Counted from the stretch's first letter, positions 9,848 through 20,034 are shown. The stretch is DNA of 64,000 nucleotides from Planctomycetaceae bacterium (GCA_020850695.1 JADZEF010000110.1:20306-84305); one strand, 5' to 3'. The notes: a model not told the origin generated them from the letters alone. Made by a program: numbers and translations.

Positions 9848-11775
9848 GCGTCGCTCCCGGCCGCCGTCACCAGCATCGATTCGTCGGAGCCGGCCGCGAC
9901 CCGCGCCGACCGCACGCCCCGATTGGCGTCGTCGACGAAGAAGTCGATGATCGCCGGAACGACCAGCGTCGAAATGAGGTTGCCGCAGAGCCGCGCCCCT
10001 TCGTCGTGACGCTTCGCGCAGATCTTCGCGAGCCCTTCCACGACGGACGGATCGAACGTGACCGTCACGTTCTTCTCTTCCAGCAGCCGCCGCGTTTCGG
10101 ATTCCAGCTCGAGGGCAAGGATGGTGCGGAACGCTGATTCGCCGAGGGAATTGAACAGCACCAGTTCGTCCATCCGGTTGACGAACTCGGGACGGAAAAG
10201 TTTCGACCGGACCAGCTCGTTGCGGATGTCCGACCGCACCCTCTCGCGCATCGCCCCGTTGCCGCGGGCCGCCTGCGACTGCATCCGGATCAGTTCGGAC
10301 AGCTTCTCCACGCTGTGGTTCGACGTGAGGATGATGAAGCAGCGGCGGCCGTCCCGGACGGGGCCGGCCGGGTCGGCGATGACCCCTTCATCCAGAAACC
10401 GCAGCAGGACGTCGAACACGGAACGATGCGCTTTCTCGACCTCGTCGAACAGCACCACCGATTCGGGATTGTTCTTCAGCCCATTCGTCAGCAGCCCTTC
10501 GCCATATCCGACGTACCCCTGCGGGGCGCCGACGAACACATTCTTCGATTGCTCGGTCCCGAACTGTCCCATTTCAAAGAAAAGGAGGCGGTCTTCCGAT
10601 CCGTAGACTTCGCGGGCGATCTCGCGGGCCAGCTGCGTCTTGCCGGTCCCGCTGGCGCCCAGAAACAGCAGGACCCCCAACGGTCGCCGCTTGCGCGTGT
10701 AGCCGAACCAGATCCTTTTGAGGAACGGGATGAGAGTATCGATGACGTGATCCTGTCCGACGATATTGCGACGCAGGCGGACTTCGACCTCGGCGAGCGG
10801 CGGCAGCTTGCGAACTTCCTCGTCCGGCGTCTCCGCCTCGGGCCGGCGGCCCGCGAGGAAGCCCGAGAGACGGCCGACGTCGACCGACCGGCTTTCGAGA
10901 AAGCCCCGCACGAAGCTGTCTTCTTCATTCAGCAGCGCCGCCCCGATGTCGGCTTCGCTCGCCAGCGGCGGGTCGCGGTCGGCAGCCGTCCGCACCGCCC
11001 GCTCGAATGTCCGCACAACGACCGGCTGCATCTGGTCGCGTATCAGGCTCAGCTCATCGTTAAATCGTCCCTTGCTCAGCCCGCGCAGGTGGGTCCGCAG
11101 GCTCTCCAGAAGGTCGTGGAAGCGGACGGCGGGCTGCAATCGCAGTCCCTTTTCAAGCTCGCTGCCGGGCTGCGATGCAAGGGCGAACAACAGCAGCGGC
11201 GTGCCGACGCGGACCAGTCCGTTCTCCTTACCCTCCTGCTCGATTGTGTGGAGGACCGCACGCCCCGACTTGGAGAACAGAGCCGGATTGAGCTTCCCGG
11301 CCGCGTTGAACGTCGGCTGCGGTCCGTCCGCGGCCGGAGGAAGTCGAAGTGCGGCGATGAGCCGGTCGAGGGGGATTCCGGCGTATCCGAAGGAGTTCGC
11401 GATGCGGGGAGGGAGTTTCTCCAGGGCGGCGGCCGCGATGAAACGATCGGCCAGGCCATCGTTCCACTCGGGACTGCGGACCGCCTCGTCGAGCAATTTC
11501 CGCGAGGCAACCGTCAGGAGCGTGTCGCTCCACGAGGACGAGGGAGGGGCGGCGATGCGAAGGCTTCTTGCGGACTGCCGAAACGACTCCAGAAACGCGT
11601 CCGGGTTTATCGTGGGAGCCAGTCGCCGGCACTCTCGGCGCAGACTGCCGTCGGCCGGCTCGAGAAGCGTGAGCACGAAGTGCTCGGGCTCGACCTGCGC
11701 GTGAGCCGTCTGGCGGCACGCTTCCAGCAGAAGTCCACAGTACTCATCGGTCAATCGGCCGTCTTTCCAGATCAC
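9844..11775 (-). CDS. Single-AAA+ Clp/HSP100 ATPase with tandem Clp_N domains
   Basis: The 643-residue product starts at a GTG with GAGGTG 5 bases upstream. The N-terminal half (about 7-308) holds four Clp_N-type helical half repeats (about 7-60, 83-143, 163-230, 245-308), equal to two Clp_N domains. The C-terminal half is one AAA+ module of the ClpA/B D2 type: GASGTGKT (373-380), pore loop GAPQGYVGYG (416-425), Walker B VVLFDEVE (440-446), TSN (484-486) and an arginine finger in FRPEFVNRMD. The D1 AAA module and the ClpB middle domain are missing. I see no IGF/IGL-type ClpP-docking loop. It is therefore an unfoldase likely serving a partner other than ClpP, possibly the CHAT protease that shares Clp_N repeats. 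Confidence 0.88.
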   Translation of the reverse strand: MIWKDGRLTDEYCGLLLEACRQTAHAQVEPEHFVLTLLEPADGSLRRECRRLAPTINPDAFLESFRQSARSLRIAAPPSSSWSDTLLTVASRKLLDEAVRSPEWNDGLADRFIAAAALEKLPPRIANSFGYAGIPLDRLIAALRLPPAADGPQPTFNAAGKLNPALFSKSGRAVLHTIEQEGKENGLVRVGTPLLLFALASQPGSELEKGLRLQPAVRFHDLLESLRTHLRGLSKGRFNDELSLIRDQMQPVVVRTFERAVRTAADRDPPLASEADIGAALLNEEDSFVRGFLESRSVDVGRLSGFLAGRRPEAETPDEEVRKLPPLAEVEVRLRRNIVGQDHVIDTLIPFLKRIWFGYTRKRRPLGVLLFLGASGTGKTQLAREIAREVYGSEDRLLFFEMGQFGTEQSKNVFVGAPQGYVGYGEGLLTNGLKNNPESVVLFDEVEKAHRSVFDVLLRFLDEGVIADPAGPVRDGRRCFIILTSNHSVEKLSELIRMQSQAARGNGAMRERVRSDIRNELVRSKLFRPEFVNRMDELVLFNSLGESAFRTILALELESETRRLLEEKNVTVTFDPSVVEGLAKICAKRHDEGARLCGNLISTLVVPAIIDFFVDDANRGVRSARVAAGSDESMLVTAAGSDA

Positions 11776-11805
11776 TGCCCACCTCGCAATCGATGCCGTT
11801 GTCGT

Positions 11806-14800
11806 TCATACGTCCGAGCCGGTCAGAAATCTCATGGCTTGCCCCAGAGATTCTCGGGCCTGCTCGAGTTCGTCCCCCTTCAGCTCGGCAGCCGCCCGGC
11901 GTGCCCAGAGCCGGCTCAACAGATCGTTGATTGGCTTTGCGTCGCCGTTCCGGCCGTGGCCGTTTTGCGCGACAGCAGCCCGCTTCCACGCGGCGAGACG
12001 TTCCATCGCCTGCGATTCCTTCTTCGCGGCGATCTCGTGCAGCGCTGCGAGCCGCACGAGATCGTGCGCGGCGAAGGGAAGTCGCGACGCGTCCGCGAGT
12101 CCCTCTTCCGTCTGCAACGCATCGGCCGCGTCCAGCAAGGGCTGCAGCTGCCGCAATCGATTCGCCTGAAGCAGCCGGACCGCGTGTTGAACATCCGGCG
12201 ATGCGTCGTCGCGCGCCGCATCGGCGTTCGTTTCGACAGGGGCCTCGTCGCTCAGCCAGTTCTCGCGGATCAGTCGGACGAACAGCTTCACCTGAGGATT
12301 GTCCCCTCCAAGGGACGCGAGCTGGTCGATCCGGGCACGGAGGTCGGTGGGAAGTTCATCGCCGGCGACGAGAATCCGGCACACCACTCCGACGGCCAAG
12401 GCTTGCCTGTGGGCGGGCCGCCGCCCCGCGATTTCGTCGGTTTGAACCCGCAACTCCTCCACTACATCGTCCGTCAACGGGCCGCGCCGCAACCGCGCCA
12501 CCACCGCCTGGATCTGGCAGGCGTCACGGCGTTCGATCAGTTCATCACGGCGTTCCGGTCCGGACTCATCGATCAGAATGTCCAGAGCGCGGGCGGCCGG
12601 ATCGAACAACTTTTCCTGAAACAGGAAGGCCGCGGCCCATTCGAGAATCGCGGGCCTCGCGCTCGCGGGAAGCGCCGGGAACTGCGGCGATTCGAGGAGA
12701 GCACGGACGGCCTCCGCGGCTTCGCGGAACTTTCGCTGCTTCCAGGCCAGCACGGCGCGCGCCAGCTCCACCTGCACCGGTTGCGGCCCCCCCTCTTCCC
12801 GCAGCAGATCGGAAGCCTGGTCCAGCAATGTCCTGTCTTCCGTCGTGCGAACAAGCAACATGGCCAGCCGTTGCCGCGGCAATCTCCAGCTCGCGTCGAG
12901 GCCTGCGGCTTTCTCGTACCAGTCGCGAGCGACCTCCCACTCCCGATCGGCTTCGGCAATTCGACCGAGTGCGAGCGCCGCGTGGCCGCGTTCGCGCAGT
13001 TCGACGCCGGTAGATGTCTGCCGCCAGACGTCCTCATACTGCCGCCGCACCACATCCCCCACACTTCGCGAATCCCTTTCGCCGGCCGCCTCGGCATCTA
13101 ATTCCAGCAGTCCGGCTTTCGCCAGAGCGGCCTGGGGATGGGCGGGTTCAATCCGGACGACTTCGGCGATTCGACGCTGGGCCTCCGTGAGATTTCCCGT
13201 CCGCAATGCGATCTGGGCGAGCAGTCCCAGCGCGTCGACATGAGTGGGGTCGCGCTCGATGAGTGCGTTGAGGCGCTCCGTTGCCCCCTCCCAGTCCCGC
13301 TGCTGCGCGCAGTCGCGGGCGGCCACGAACAGGGCGGCGTCGCGACTGATTTCCGGTCCGTCGAAGTCCCGCGGGTCGTCAGCGAGTCGCTCGCCAGCGG
13401 ACAGGGCGACATGGCCCGAAAGCCATCGGCGTTCGGCCTCCAGAAAACGTCCGAGAGGGCGGAGGACAATCCGATCCGGGGCGGCGGAATCGAAGCGTGT
13501 GGTGGAATCCAGGACTCGGCGGGCTCGTTCCAGCTTCCCCTCGAATGCGGCGACGAATGCCTGGCACAGTTCCCACGCGGGATGTTCGATGCCGAGCCGC
13601 ACCAGGCCGTCGAACCGTTGCAGTGCCGCCGCTCGATGTGCCCGGCCGGCCCGCCGGAGTGCGAACCAGAGTTGCAGCGCCTGCTCGTCGTTCCCGGCTG
13701 CGTCGTCCAGCTGCATCGCTCTTCCGTAATCGCGGCGCTGCGCTTGGGCCAGCCGCAGCAGGGCCCGGGCGCGCGCCCGATGGTCGTCGTCCTCGACCTT
13801 CGAAAGAGGATCGATGGCCTCGGCCTCGCGCCCCGCGGCAATCAGCACGCTTCCATACCAGACGCGGGCCAGGTTGAGCGATTCGGCGGGGGCCGCGACC
13901 GGGTGCAGGTCGTCCAGCAGTTGCTCGAGATCGGCCGCGGCCGGCCATTGGCCGAGGCGGACTGTCTCGCTGTATTGCGTCGCCGCTTCGGCCATCGCCT
14001 TCCAGAACAGGATCTCGGCATTGTCGGGCGCGCCTTCCGCCGCCTGACGGAACTCATCCCGCGCACGGACGAAGTCGCCTTCTTCCCACCAGATCTGGCC
14101 GCGGAGCCGGAAGTCGTCGGGACGGGGGTCCTTCAGCTGCTTCAGGTATTCGAGAGCGTCAAGTCCGCGCCCCTGCCGTCGCCGGGCCCGCGCCAGGTTG
14201 CGTCTCGGCCAGTCCCACTCCGGCCGCGCTCTGGCAAGGTCCTCGCACCGCGCCGCACGCCGCTCGACTTCCGCCAGCGAGCTGTCGGCTCGCTCGTCCA
14301 CTCGGAGAAACCGCTCGAGCGCCCGCACCACCGGGCTCTGCGGCATGTCCCCGGCGGGTTGCTTCGACAGCCATTCCGACCAGACGTCGAGCGCTTCGTC
14401 AGGGGCGCTCGCCTCGGACTGCGGCGAATCGAAGAGCGAGCGAGCGAGCGCCTCGGGAAACGCTCCTCTGTCATCGTCACAATCGGGGGTGCGGCGATGG
14501 ACTTCGCACGCTTCCGGGATCTTTCCCTGTCCGAAGAGAAGGAGGGCGGCCTTTCGCATGCGGGCGGCCAGCCACGGATCGCACACGGGAGCACGGTCTC
14601 CCAGCTGGCCGCGGATGCGGTCGATCAGTGCGATGGCTTCCGCAGGGTGGCGGGCCTTCAGCAGTTCGTCGGCGGCGAACAGCATGTCGGCGACGCGGTG
14701 AGGAGAAAGCGGAAGAGGCTGGCTCCACACGTCGGTCGGCAAAAGAGCGAACCAGGGACGGAAGAGAGTGGAGAGCGGGGCCGACTCCCATGCGACGCTA

Positions 14801-16770
14801 TCAAGCGAAGGAATCGCCAGCGGAGCGTTGGGATCCGACTCCGCCGCCGTCGATTCGAGCGCTGCGGCCACATGCAGCGAGAAATCCGCAAGGCGGGCTT
14901 CGAGACAGTCCGGGCGTTCGGCCAGAACCTCGGCCAGTCCCTCGCGCGCGGACATGGGCTCGCGCGACGATGTCCAGAGCACGCGGGCGAGACGATGCTC
15001 CGGAACGGCCGCAGGATGCGACGCGGCGGCGGCAAAGAGCCGGCCCGCCTCTTCCGGCTCCAGATGCTGGAGCGAGAGCTCCACCGCGCAGAGGTGATCC
15101 AGTTCTTCGTCGGGAACGAATCTTTGGTTGGCAGAGGCCCGCAGCGCGGCAACCTGTCCGAATTCTCCGCGAACCACGGCACGCCGCGCGAGGAGACGGT
15201 CGCGCCAGGCGGCGACGGGCGCGGAAACCGCGTCGTCGGATGGCGGCACGTCCGGCTCGGCAGCGGACGCCGTCGGGCTGCGCTGCGCCAGTTCCGTCTG
15301 GAGGCACCATTCCGCGAGCGCCAGGTCCGGATCGCGGCCGGACTCGGGGGTGCGAAGGGTTCCCGCCAGAACGAGAAATCGCCGCGCGTCACTCTCCCGG
15401 TCTCTGCGAAGGTGGAGTCGCGCCGTCGCGAGCGCGGCGGCCGCGGCCGCTTCCGCATCGAGCGGATTGTCGTCCGTCGCCGTCGCGAGCGGTTCCAGTC
15501 GCAGCAGAAGGTCCGCTTCCGCGCCGAGCTGCGTGTAGGCCTTCAACTCCAGTTCGGCGAATCGCCAGGCGCGGAATGCGGGCGGCGCGGACTGGAATGC
15601 GCGGACGGCTTCACGATCGCGACCCAGCTGAACCTGGCCCGCGCCGATGAGCCAGCGGCCGTCGACCGCATGAGCATCCGCCGGCAGCAGCGACTCGAGC
15701 GTCTCGACCGTCTCGTCCAGTGCGGTCCAATCGGGAGCCTGGTCGCCGTAGAGCGTTTCGTTGACGGCCAGCATGGCGCGGAGCGGACCGCGAAGGCTCG
15801 ACCAGGCTGAATCGGGGTTCGTCCGTCCCTCCTCGTGCGCCCGTGCCGCGCCGTCGAGCAACGCATTGGACCGCGCCCACTGCCGTCGCCGGTACGCCGC
15901 CAGTGCAAAGCACGTCCAGGTGGCGACGTCGCTCCCGGCGTCGGGCGCGTATTGCTCCGTCAGCGCGAGGGCTCGGGCGAGTTGTCCCGCACGCAAGTCG
16001 CATCCGACTTCCACGGCCGCGCACCAGTCGCGCGGAACAATTTTGAGCAGGCGGCGGCCCAGCTCGCGCACCAGAGGCAGCTGGTCGGCGGCGGGCCGCA
16101 CCAGGTCGACCCGCAACCCGCGACGGAGCAATGCCTCGACCGACTCTTTCAGCGCGGCATCGACCGGCCGGGTTTCCAGAAAGCTGAGATAAAGATCGGC
16201 TGTTTCCAGGTCGGAACGGTCCAGGGCCGCCGCGGCCCGCGCCATTTCCGCGATCAACGCGTCGTCCTGCGGGGCCAGGCGGCGGGCGCGGCCGAACAGA
16301 TTGATCGCCTCGTTTTCGTCTCCCCGCCGCCGCTCGAACTCGACCATCTGCAGGTACTGCCGGGCGGCGCGCCGTCCCGCGTCTTGCCAGTGGGGATCGT
16401 TGCGGAGGCGGCTAATCGCCGTCCCGATCGGTTCGAGCGCTCCGTCGAGTTCGTCGCGGGCGACCGACGAGGAGACAAGGGCCGAGGCGACGCCGAATGT
16501 GAGTGCAGGATCCGCGTCGACGCTTTCATCCGACGTGAGTTGCTCCATCGCGTGCCGTAATGACAGGAGTGCGACGTCCGGCCGCGACTTCTGCAGCTCC
16601 TCCAACTCGCGGAGGCGAGCGTGCTTCTTCGCCGCACGCAGTCGCGAACCGGAACGTCGCGGGCGCGCCGCCGGTTCGCGCGGCATGGAATCCGATTCCA
16701 CCGGCGGCGTGGCCACAGACCGGAGCGGCGCCGGGGCGGGGATTCTGAGTTCACTGAGAGGCTGATTCAT
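11806..16770 (-). CDS. Giant TPR repeat protein (1654 residues)
   Basis: The product is almost entirely helical tetratricopeptide-like repeats after a basic, proline-rich N-terminus (about 1-45). Examples are DENEAINLFGRARRLAPQDD near the N-terminus and TEAQRRIAEVVRIEPAHPQA further on. No enzymatic motif, signal peptide or membrane helix is visible. It lies between the CHAT protease gene (85 bases upstream) and the Clp ATPase gene (30 bases downstream). TPR proteins of this size act as scaffolds or sensors, and CHAT proteases are often paired with TPR partners that hold or activate them. That role is inferred from context only. Alanine and arginine are very abundant, as expected from the base composition. 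Confidence 0.85.
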   Translation of the reverse strand: MNQPLSELRIPAPAPLRSVATPPVESDSMPREPAARPRRSGSRLRAAKKHARLRELEELQKSRPDVALLSLRHAMEQLTSDESVDADPALTFGVASALVSSSVARDELDGALEPIGTAISRLRNDPHWQDAGRRAARQYLQMVEFERRRGDENEAINLFGRARRLAPQDDALIAEMARAAAALDRSDLETADLYLSFLETRPVDAALKESVEALLRRGLRVDLVRPAADQLPLVRELGRRLLKIVPRDWCAAVEVGCDLRAGQLARALALTEQYAPDAGSDVATWTCFALAAYRRRQWARSNALLDGAARAHEEGRTNPDSAWSSLRGPLRAMLAVNETLYGDQAPDWTALDETVETLESLLPADAHAVDGRWLIGAGQVQLGRDREAVRAFQSAPPAFRAWRFAELELKAYTQLGAEADLLLRLEPLATATDDNPLDAEAAAAAALATARLHLRRDRESDARRFLVLAGTLRTPESGRDPDLALAEWCLQTELAQRSPTASAAEPDVPPSDDAVSAPVAAWRDRLLARRAVVRGEFGQVAALRASANQRFVPDEELDHLCAVELSLQHLEPEEAGRLFAAAASHPAAVPEHRLARVLWTSSREPMSAREGLAEVLAERPDCLEARLADFSLHVAAALESTAAESDPNAPLAIPSLDSVAWESAPLSTLFRPWFALLPTDVWSQPLPLSPHRVADMLFAADELLKARHPAEAIALIDRIRGQLGDRAPVCDPWLAARMRKAALLLFGQGKIPEACEVHRRTPDCDDDRGAFPEALARSLFDSPQSEASAPDEALDVWSEWLSKQPAGDMPQSPVVRALERFLRVDERADSSLAEVERRAARCEDLARARPEWDWPRRNLARARRRQGRGLDALEYLKQLKDPRPDDFRLRGQIWWEEGDFVRARDEFRQAAEGAPDNAEILFWKAMAEAATQYSETVRLGQWPAAADLEQLLDDLHPVAAPAESLNLARVWYGSVLIAAGREAEAIDPLSKVEDDDHRARARALLRLAQAQRRDYGRAMQLDDAAGNDEQALQLWFALRRAGRAHRAAALQRFDGLVRLGIEHPAWELCQAFVAAFEGKLERARRVLDSTTRFDSAAPDRIVLRPLGRFLEAERRWLSGHVALSAGERLADDPRDFDGPEISRDAALFVAARDCAQQRDWEGATERLNALIERDPTHVDALGLLAQIALRTGNLTEAQRRIAEVVRIEPAHPQAALAKAGLLELDAEAAGERDSRSVGDVVRRQYEDVWRQTSTGVELRERGHAALALGRIAEADREWEVARDWYEKAAGLDASWRLPRQRLAMLLVRTTEDRTLLDQASDLLREEGGPQPVQVELARAVLAWKQRKFREAAEAVRALLESPQFPALPASARPAILEWAAAFLFQEKLFDPAARALDILIDESGPERRDELIERRDACQIQAVVARLRRGPLTDDVVEELRVQTDEIAGRRPAHRQALAVGVVCRILVAGDELPTDLRARIDQLASLGGDNPQVKLFVRLIRENWLSDEAPVETNADAARDDASPDVQHAVRLLQANRLRQLQPLLDAADALQTEEGLADASRLPFAAHDLVRLAALHEIAAKKESQAMERLAAWKRAAVAQNGHGRNGDAKPINDLLSRLWARRAAAELKGDELEQARESLGQAMRFLTGSDV

Positions 16771-16855
16771 GAGTCGGTCGTCGAATGCACGCTTCGGATC
16801 GGGCGGCCTGCTCCTTCCTACGTTTCATAGTCCGGTCGCGTTCCACGCGACGGCG

Positions 16856-19708
16856 TCATGGGGCGGATTCGCCCGAGTCATCTTTCCCTTGTCCGTTTGT
16901 CCGGTCGCGGCGTCGGGAAGGGTTCGAGCCGCCGCCTTCCAGCGATTGGAAGATCTGACGAACGACCGGCGGCGGATTCCGCAGCAACGCGGCAACGACG
17001 TGTGTTTCGGCGAGCGTCGATCCCTCCAGCGAGTGCGCGGCTGACGCCATGGAACCCGCAGAGAGTCGCCGCGCCGCGGCGAGGACGGTTTCCACGTTGG
17101 CGCTCAGGCGGATCGCAGCGCGCTCGCCCGGCGTATTCGCTGTGGGGCTTGAGGGAACAACGAGCAGGAGGGCTGTCCGCAGCGCGTCCCACGGCGAGAT
17201 TCCCTTCGACTTAAGTGATTCCGTCAGCGCCCCGTCCTGAACGGTCAGCAGGCCGGCCACGAGGTGCGGGCTGCGAATCTCGGCGTGTCCCTGGCAGCGC
17301 GCGAAGTCGCCCGCGGCCTGAAGAGCGCTCTGCAGCTTCTCGTCGAAGGGGGCAGGCTTCGGACCACGCTCCTTCCGGAGACGCCTCGCGACACCATCGA
17401 GATCGACCCCCAGCCCCTCCTTCAGGTCGCGGAACATCCGCTTCACTTCGGCATTGAGGATTCCGCAGAAGCCCTGAAACAACTCCGACTCATTGATCCG
17501 CTCCGGATCGTCGCCGTCGGCTCGCTCTCCGGCACGCGCATGGATCCGCTGGGCCTGCTCGATCATTGGCAGCACGAGCCGTTCCGCGCTGTCGCAGCCG
17601 AGGGCAAAGGTCGTCGGCGCGCGGCCGTCAGTCGACTCGATGAGGAACGCCCGGAGCCGATCGGTGTCGACGTCCGACTCTTTGAACGACGTCGCGACGG
17701 GTCCGTTCGGGTCGTGCAGGAACGACGCCAGCAGGAGCCGCGTGCCGACGTCGCTCTGGCCGCGCTGCTGCGCATGTTCGTGGGCCCGCTCGATCACCAG
17801 CCGGGCCCCCGCCGTCAGGCCCGTGAGAATGAGATTCCCGTTGGAGTCGATTCGTTCGTTCTGACGGAGGGTCGCCAGACCGTTGCGGAAGGCGGCGGCG
17901 GTGGGAAGAGACGCATCGGTTTCCACCTGCCATCCCGAGTCGTCCAGGTATGCGCCGAGCAGGTCGGTCTCGTGAATTCTGCCATCGCCGCTGGCCCGGC
18001 CGGCGCGGGCTGCTGACCGCGCGGCGCGGTCGAACAGCTCCAGCGCCGAGTCCGAAAACTCCTGCTTGAGCCGGATGACCCAACGGTCCAGAAACGCAAG
18101 GAGCACGCGGTTGCGCGCCTCGGGCGTATCGTCCCCGGGATCAATCTCGGGGAGATCGGCCTGCGGCTCGGACGGCTCTTTCTCGGGGGTGGTGCGAAGT
18201 TCCTCGTAGACGGCGTCGGGGTCCCAATGGAGCGAGCGGGCGCACTTCCGGGTCAGCTGGCAGACGCGGAACATCCCCGCCAGCAGGTCGACCGCCGTGA
18301 CGCGTTGCCGATGCTGGCCGTTGCGTCTCCGGGCTGCACGCAGCAGGACGCTTCGCATGTCGAAGCCGTACTGATCGGGAGACATCCGTCCGTCGTCGTC
18401 GAAGAGGCTCGCGGGGACGGGTTCCATGGACGTCGTCGCGAGGCCCCCGGCGGGCGGAGTCGCTGGGTCGGCCGTCGTCGCATCCGTCGGCGTGATGACC
18501 ACGGGGGGCGCCGGGACGGGCGGTTCGGGAAACCGCTCGTTGGGATCGCCAAAGTAGCGATAGGCGAGCCAGCCGATGTCGGGCTGGTTCGAATCGTATC
18601 TTGCGAGGCTCTCACGGCGTGCCTCCTGCAAGGCTTCCGCCAGGGAACGCTCACCGTCCAGCGCGGCCCGGAAGCAGGTGACGGCAGCGGCGGCGGCCTG
18701 CGAATTGACGAGAGGGAAGAGCGACGCGATGACGACCTTCCTCGGGCCGCGGGCGAAAGCCTCGGCGACGGAATTGCAGCGGCTTTCGAACGTCCCGCCG
18801 CCTCCCCCCGCGCCTCCCCAGCACGCATTCAGGAACACAAATCGCGGCGTCGCCCCCAACAGTTCCGGATCGGATGCTTCCAGTTTTCCGTCCGCCAACA
18901 GCAGTGAGCCGGGGTTTCCTCCGTCGGGAGGAGTTCCATGACCGAAGTAGTACATGCCGGCCAGCTCGGGGCTTCGAACCGCTTGAAGAACCGCTTCAAT
19001 CGTGGCGAAACCACGTTTCAGCTCGACCACGCGAAACCCGCGCTGCGTGACGAGTTGCTTCAGCTCGGCGCAGCTGTCGCGACAGACCCGCTGCGAGTCG
19101 AACTCGGCGCTGAGGAGGTCGTTCCGCGGGTCGATGACGAACAGAAAGTCGCGGCCGCGGCCGGATGTGGCCCCCTGACTGCGGACGCGGTAGGTGAGGT
19201 GGCGCTGGAGCGACAGCTTTCCACCGCCGCGCGTCATCGGTTCGCGACAGCGGCGACAACTTTCCTCGGCTGCTCCCGGGGCCAGGATCTCGTAGCGCCG
19301 CGGCTGGCACCGCTCGCAGAAGACGTAACACTCTTCCAGCGCTTCCCAGGGGATCTGAGCGACGCGGTCGTCCAGGACGTCGAGGTGCGGGTGAATCTCC
19401 GGCTCGACGACCGAAACGAAGCCTTCGTCGGGCAGGACATGCCGCGACCGCGAGTGGGCCGCCTCTTCGACACGGGTGGCGTCGCGCGTCCGGCCCATGC
19501 AGGCCAGCGTCGTGAGTTCACGCACCCTGTCGGTCAGCCGCGTGACTTCGAGGCGGATGCGATCCCAGTTGACCGGCTTCTTGACGGCCGGCGGCGCGCC
19601 GCCGTCGAGTTCGCCGAGTTCTCCCGGGGCGAACAGGATCTCGTCCCGGCGGTCGCGGCCGCCGAGAGGCGAGATTCCCAACAGCTGCCTGATGATTTTC
19701 CCGGCCAT
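16856..19708 (-). CDS. CHAT protease with zinc ribbon and Clp_N repeats
   Basis: The 950-residue protein from the ATG at 19708 has a caspase-like CHAT domain. The catalytic histidine is in YYFGHGTP (H257) and the cysteine in FLNACWGG (C296). The QIPWEAL element expected early in CHAT domains is at about 119-125. A four-cysteine zinc ribbon (C131, C134, C151, C154) is inserted before the catalytic core. After about 430 come six Clp_N-like helical half repeats (about 450-505, 554-594, 631-690, 706-777, 788-850, 867-922), for example SPHLVAGLLTVQDGALTESL. A TTG at 19792 would add 28 residues. No signal peptide is seen. Both catalytic residues are intact, so it is probably active. Shared Clp_N repeats with the downstream ATPase suggest they assemble together. 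Confidence 0.88.
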   Translation of the reverse strand: MAGKIIRQLLGISPLGGRDRRDEILFAPGELGELDGGAPPAVKKPVNWDRIRLEVTRLTDRVRELTTLACMGRTRDATRVEEAAHSRSRHVLPDEGFVSVVEPEIHPHLDVLDDRVAQIPWEALEECYVFCERCQPRRYEILAPGAAEESCRRCREPMTRGGGKLSLQRHLTYRVRSQGATSGRGRDFLFVIDPRNDLLSAEFDSQRVCRDSCAELKQLVTQRGFRVVELKRGFATIEAVLQAVRSPELAGMYYFGHGTPPDGGNPGSLLLADGKLEASDPELLGATPRFVFLNACWGGAGGGGGTFESRCNSVAEAFARGPRKVVIASLFPLVNSQAAAAAVTCFRAALDGERSLAEALQEARRESLARYDSNQPDIGWLAYRYFGDPNERFPEPPVPAPPVVITPTDATTADPATPPAGGLATTSMEPVPASLFDDDGRMSPDQYGFDMRSVLLRAARRRNGQHRQRVTAVDLLAGMFRVCQLTRKCARSLHWDPDAVYEELRTTPEKEPSEPQADLPEIDPGDDTPEARNRVLLAFLDRWVIRLKQEFSDSALELFDRAARSAARAGRASGDGRIHETDLLGAYLDDSGWQVETDASLPTAAAFRNGLATLRQNERIDSNGNLILTGLTAGARLVIERAHEHAQQRGQSDVGTRLLLASFLHDPNGPVATSFKESDVDTDRLRAFLIESTDGRAPTTFALGCDSAERLVLPMIEQAQRIHARAGERADGDDPERINESELFQGFCGILNAEVKRMFRDLKEGLGVDLDGVARRLRKERGPKPAPFDEKLQSALQAAGDFARCQGHAEIRSPHLVAGLLTVQDGALTESLKSKGISPWDALRTALLLVVPSSPTANTPGERAAIRLSANVETVLAAARRLSAGSMASAAHSLEGSTLAETHVVAALLRNPPPVVRQIFQSLEGGGSNPSRRRDRTNGQGKDDSGESAP

Positions 19709-20034
19709 CGAATCGGTTTCCGGAGCACTCGGAGGACGCGGTTCGGCGAAGGTCAATTGAAGGAAGGAGTCAAGGCATGCGATGGCATCCAAGGAGTGAA
19801 GTCAACGCGAGATGCTCGTGGCGTGGGAGAGGAGAAGTCCCATCGCGGCAGAGCCGCAACCAAAGCAAAGGCATTTGACGCCAAGGCGCAAAGTCCGCAA
19901 AGGAATGCACGCAAAGAGAACGCCAGAGACGAGCATGTGTCAGCGCATATCTATCCCGTCCGAAAAGACAAAGCCGCAAAGGAACGCTTCGCAAGACGCA
20001 ACGATTCTGGACGTTAGTAGTACAGCGTGTCGAA
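19709..20034. repeat. Gap with degenerate GCAAAG-type repeat
   Basis: The interval between the CHAT gene and the next gene upstream has no gene. From about 19855 to 20005 it carries several copies of a GCAAAG/CGCAAAG-rich unit, for example GACGCCAAGGCGCAAAG and AGCCGCAAAGGAACGC, in direct orientation. The same unit forms a proper inverted repeat at 54102-54304, so this looks like a decayed or half copy of that element. Confidence 0.45.

Noticed and set aside
10315..15810. Two plus-strand open frames of about 900 codons each
   Set aside because: Both are antisense to the Clp ATPase and the giant TPR gene and show no recognisable motif.
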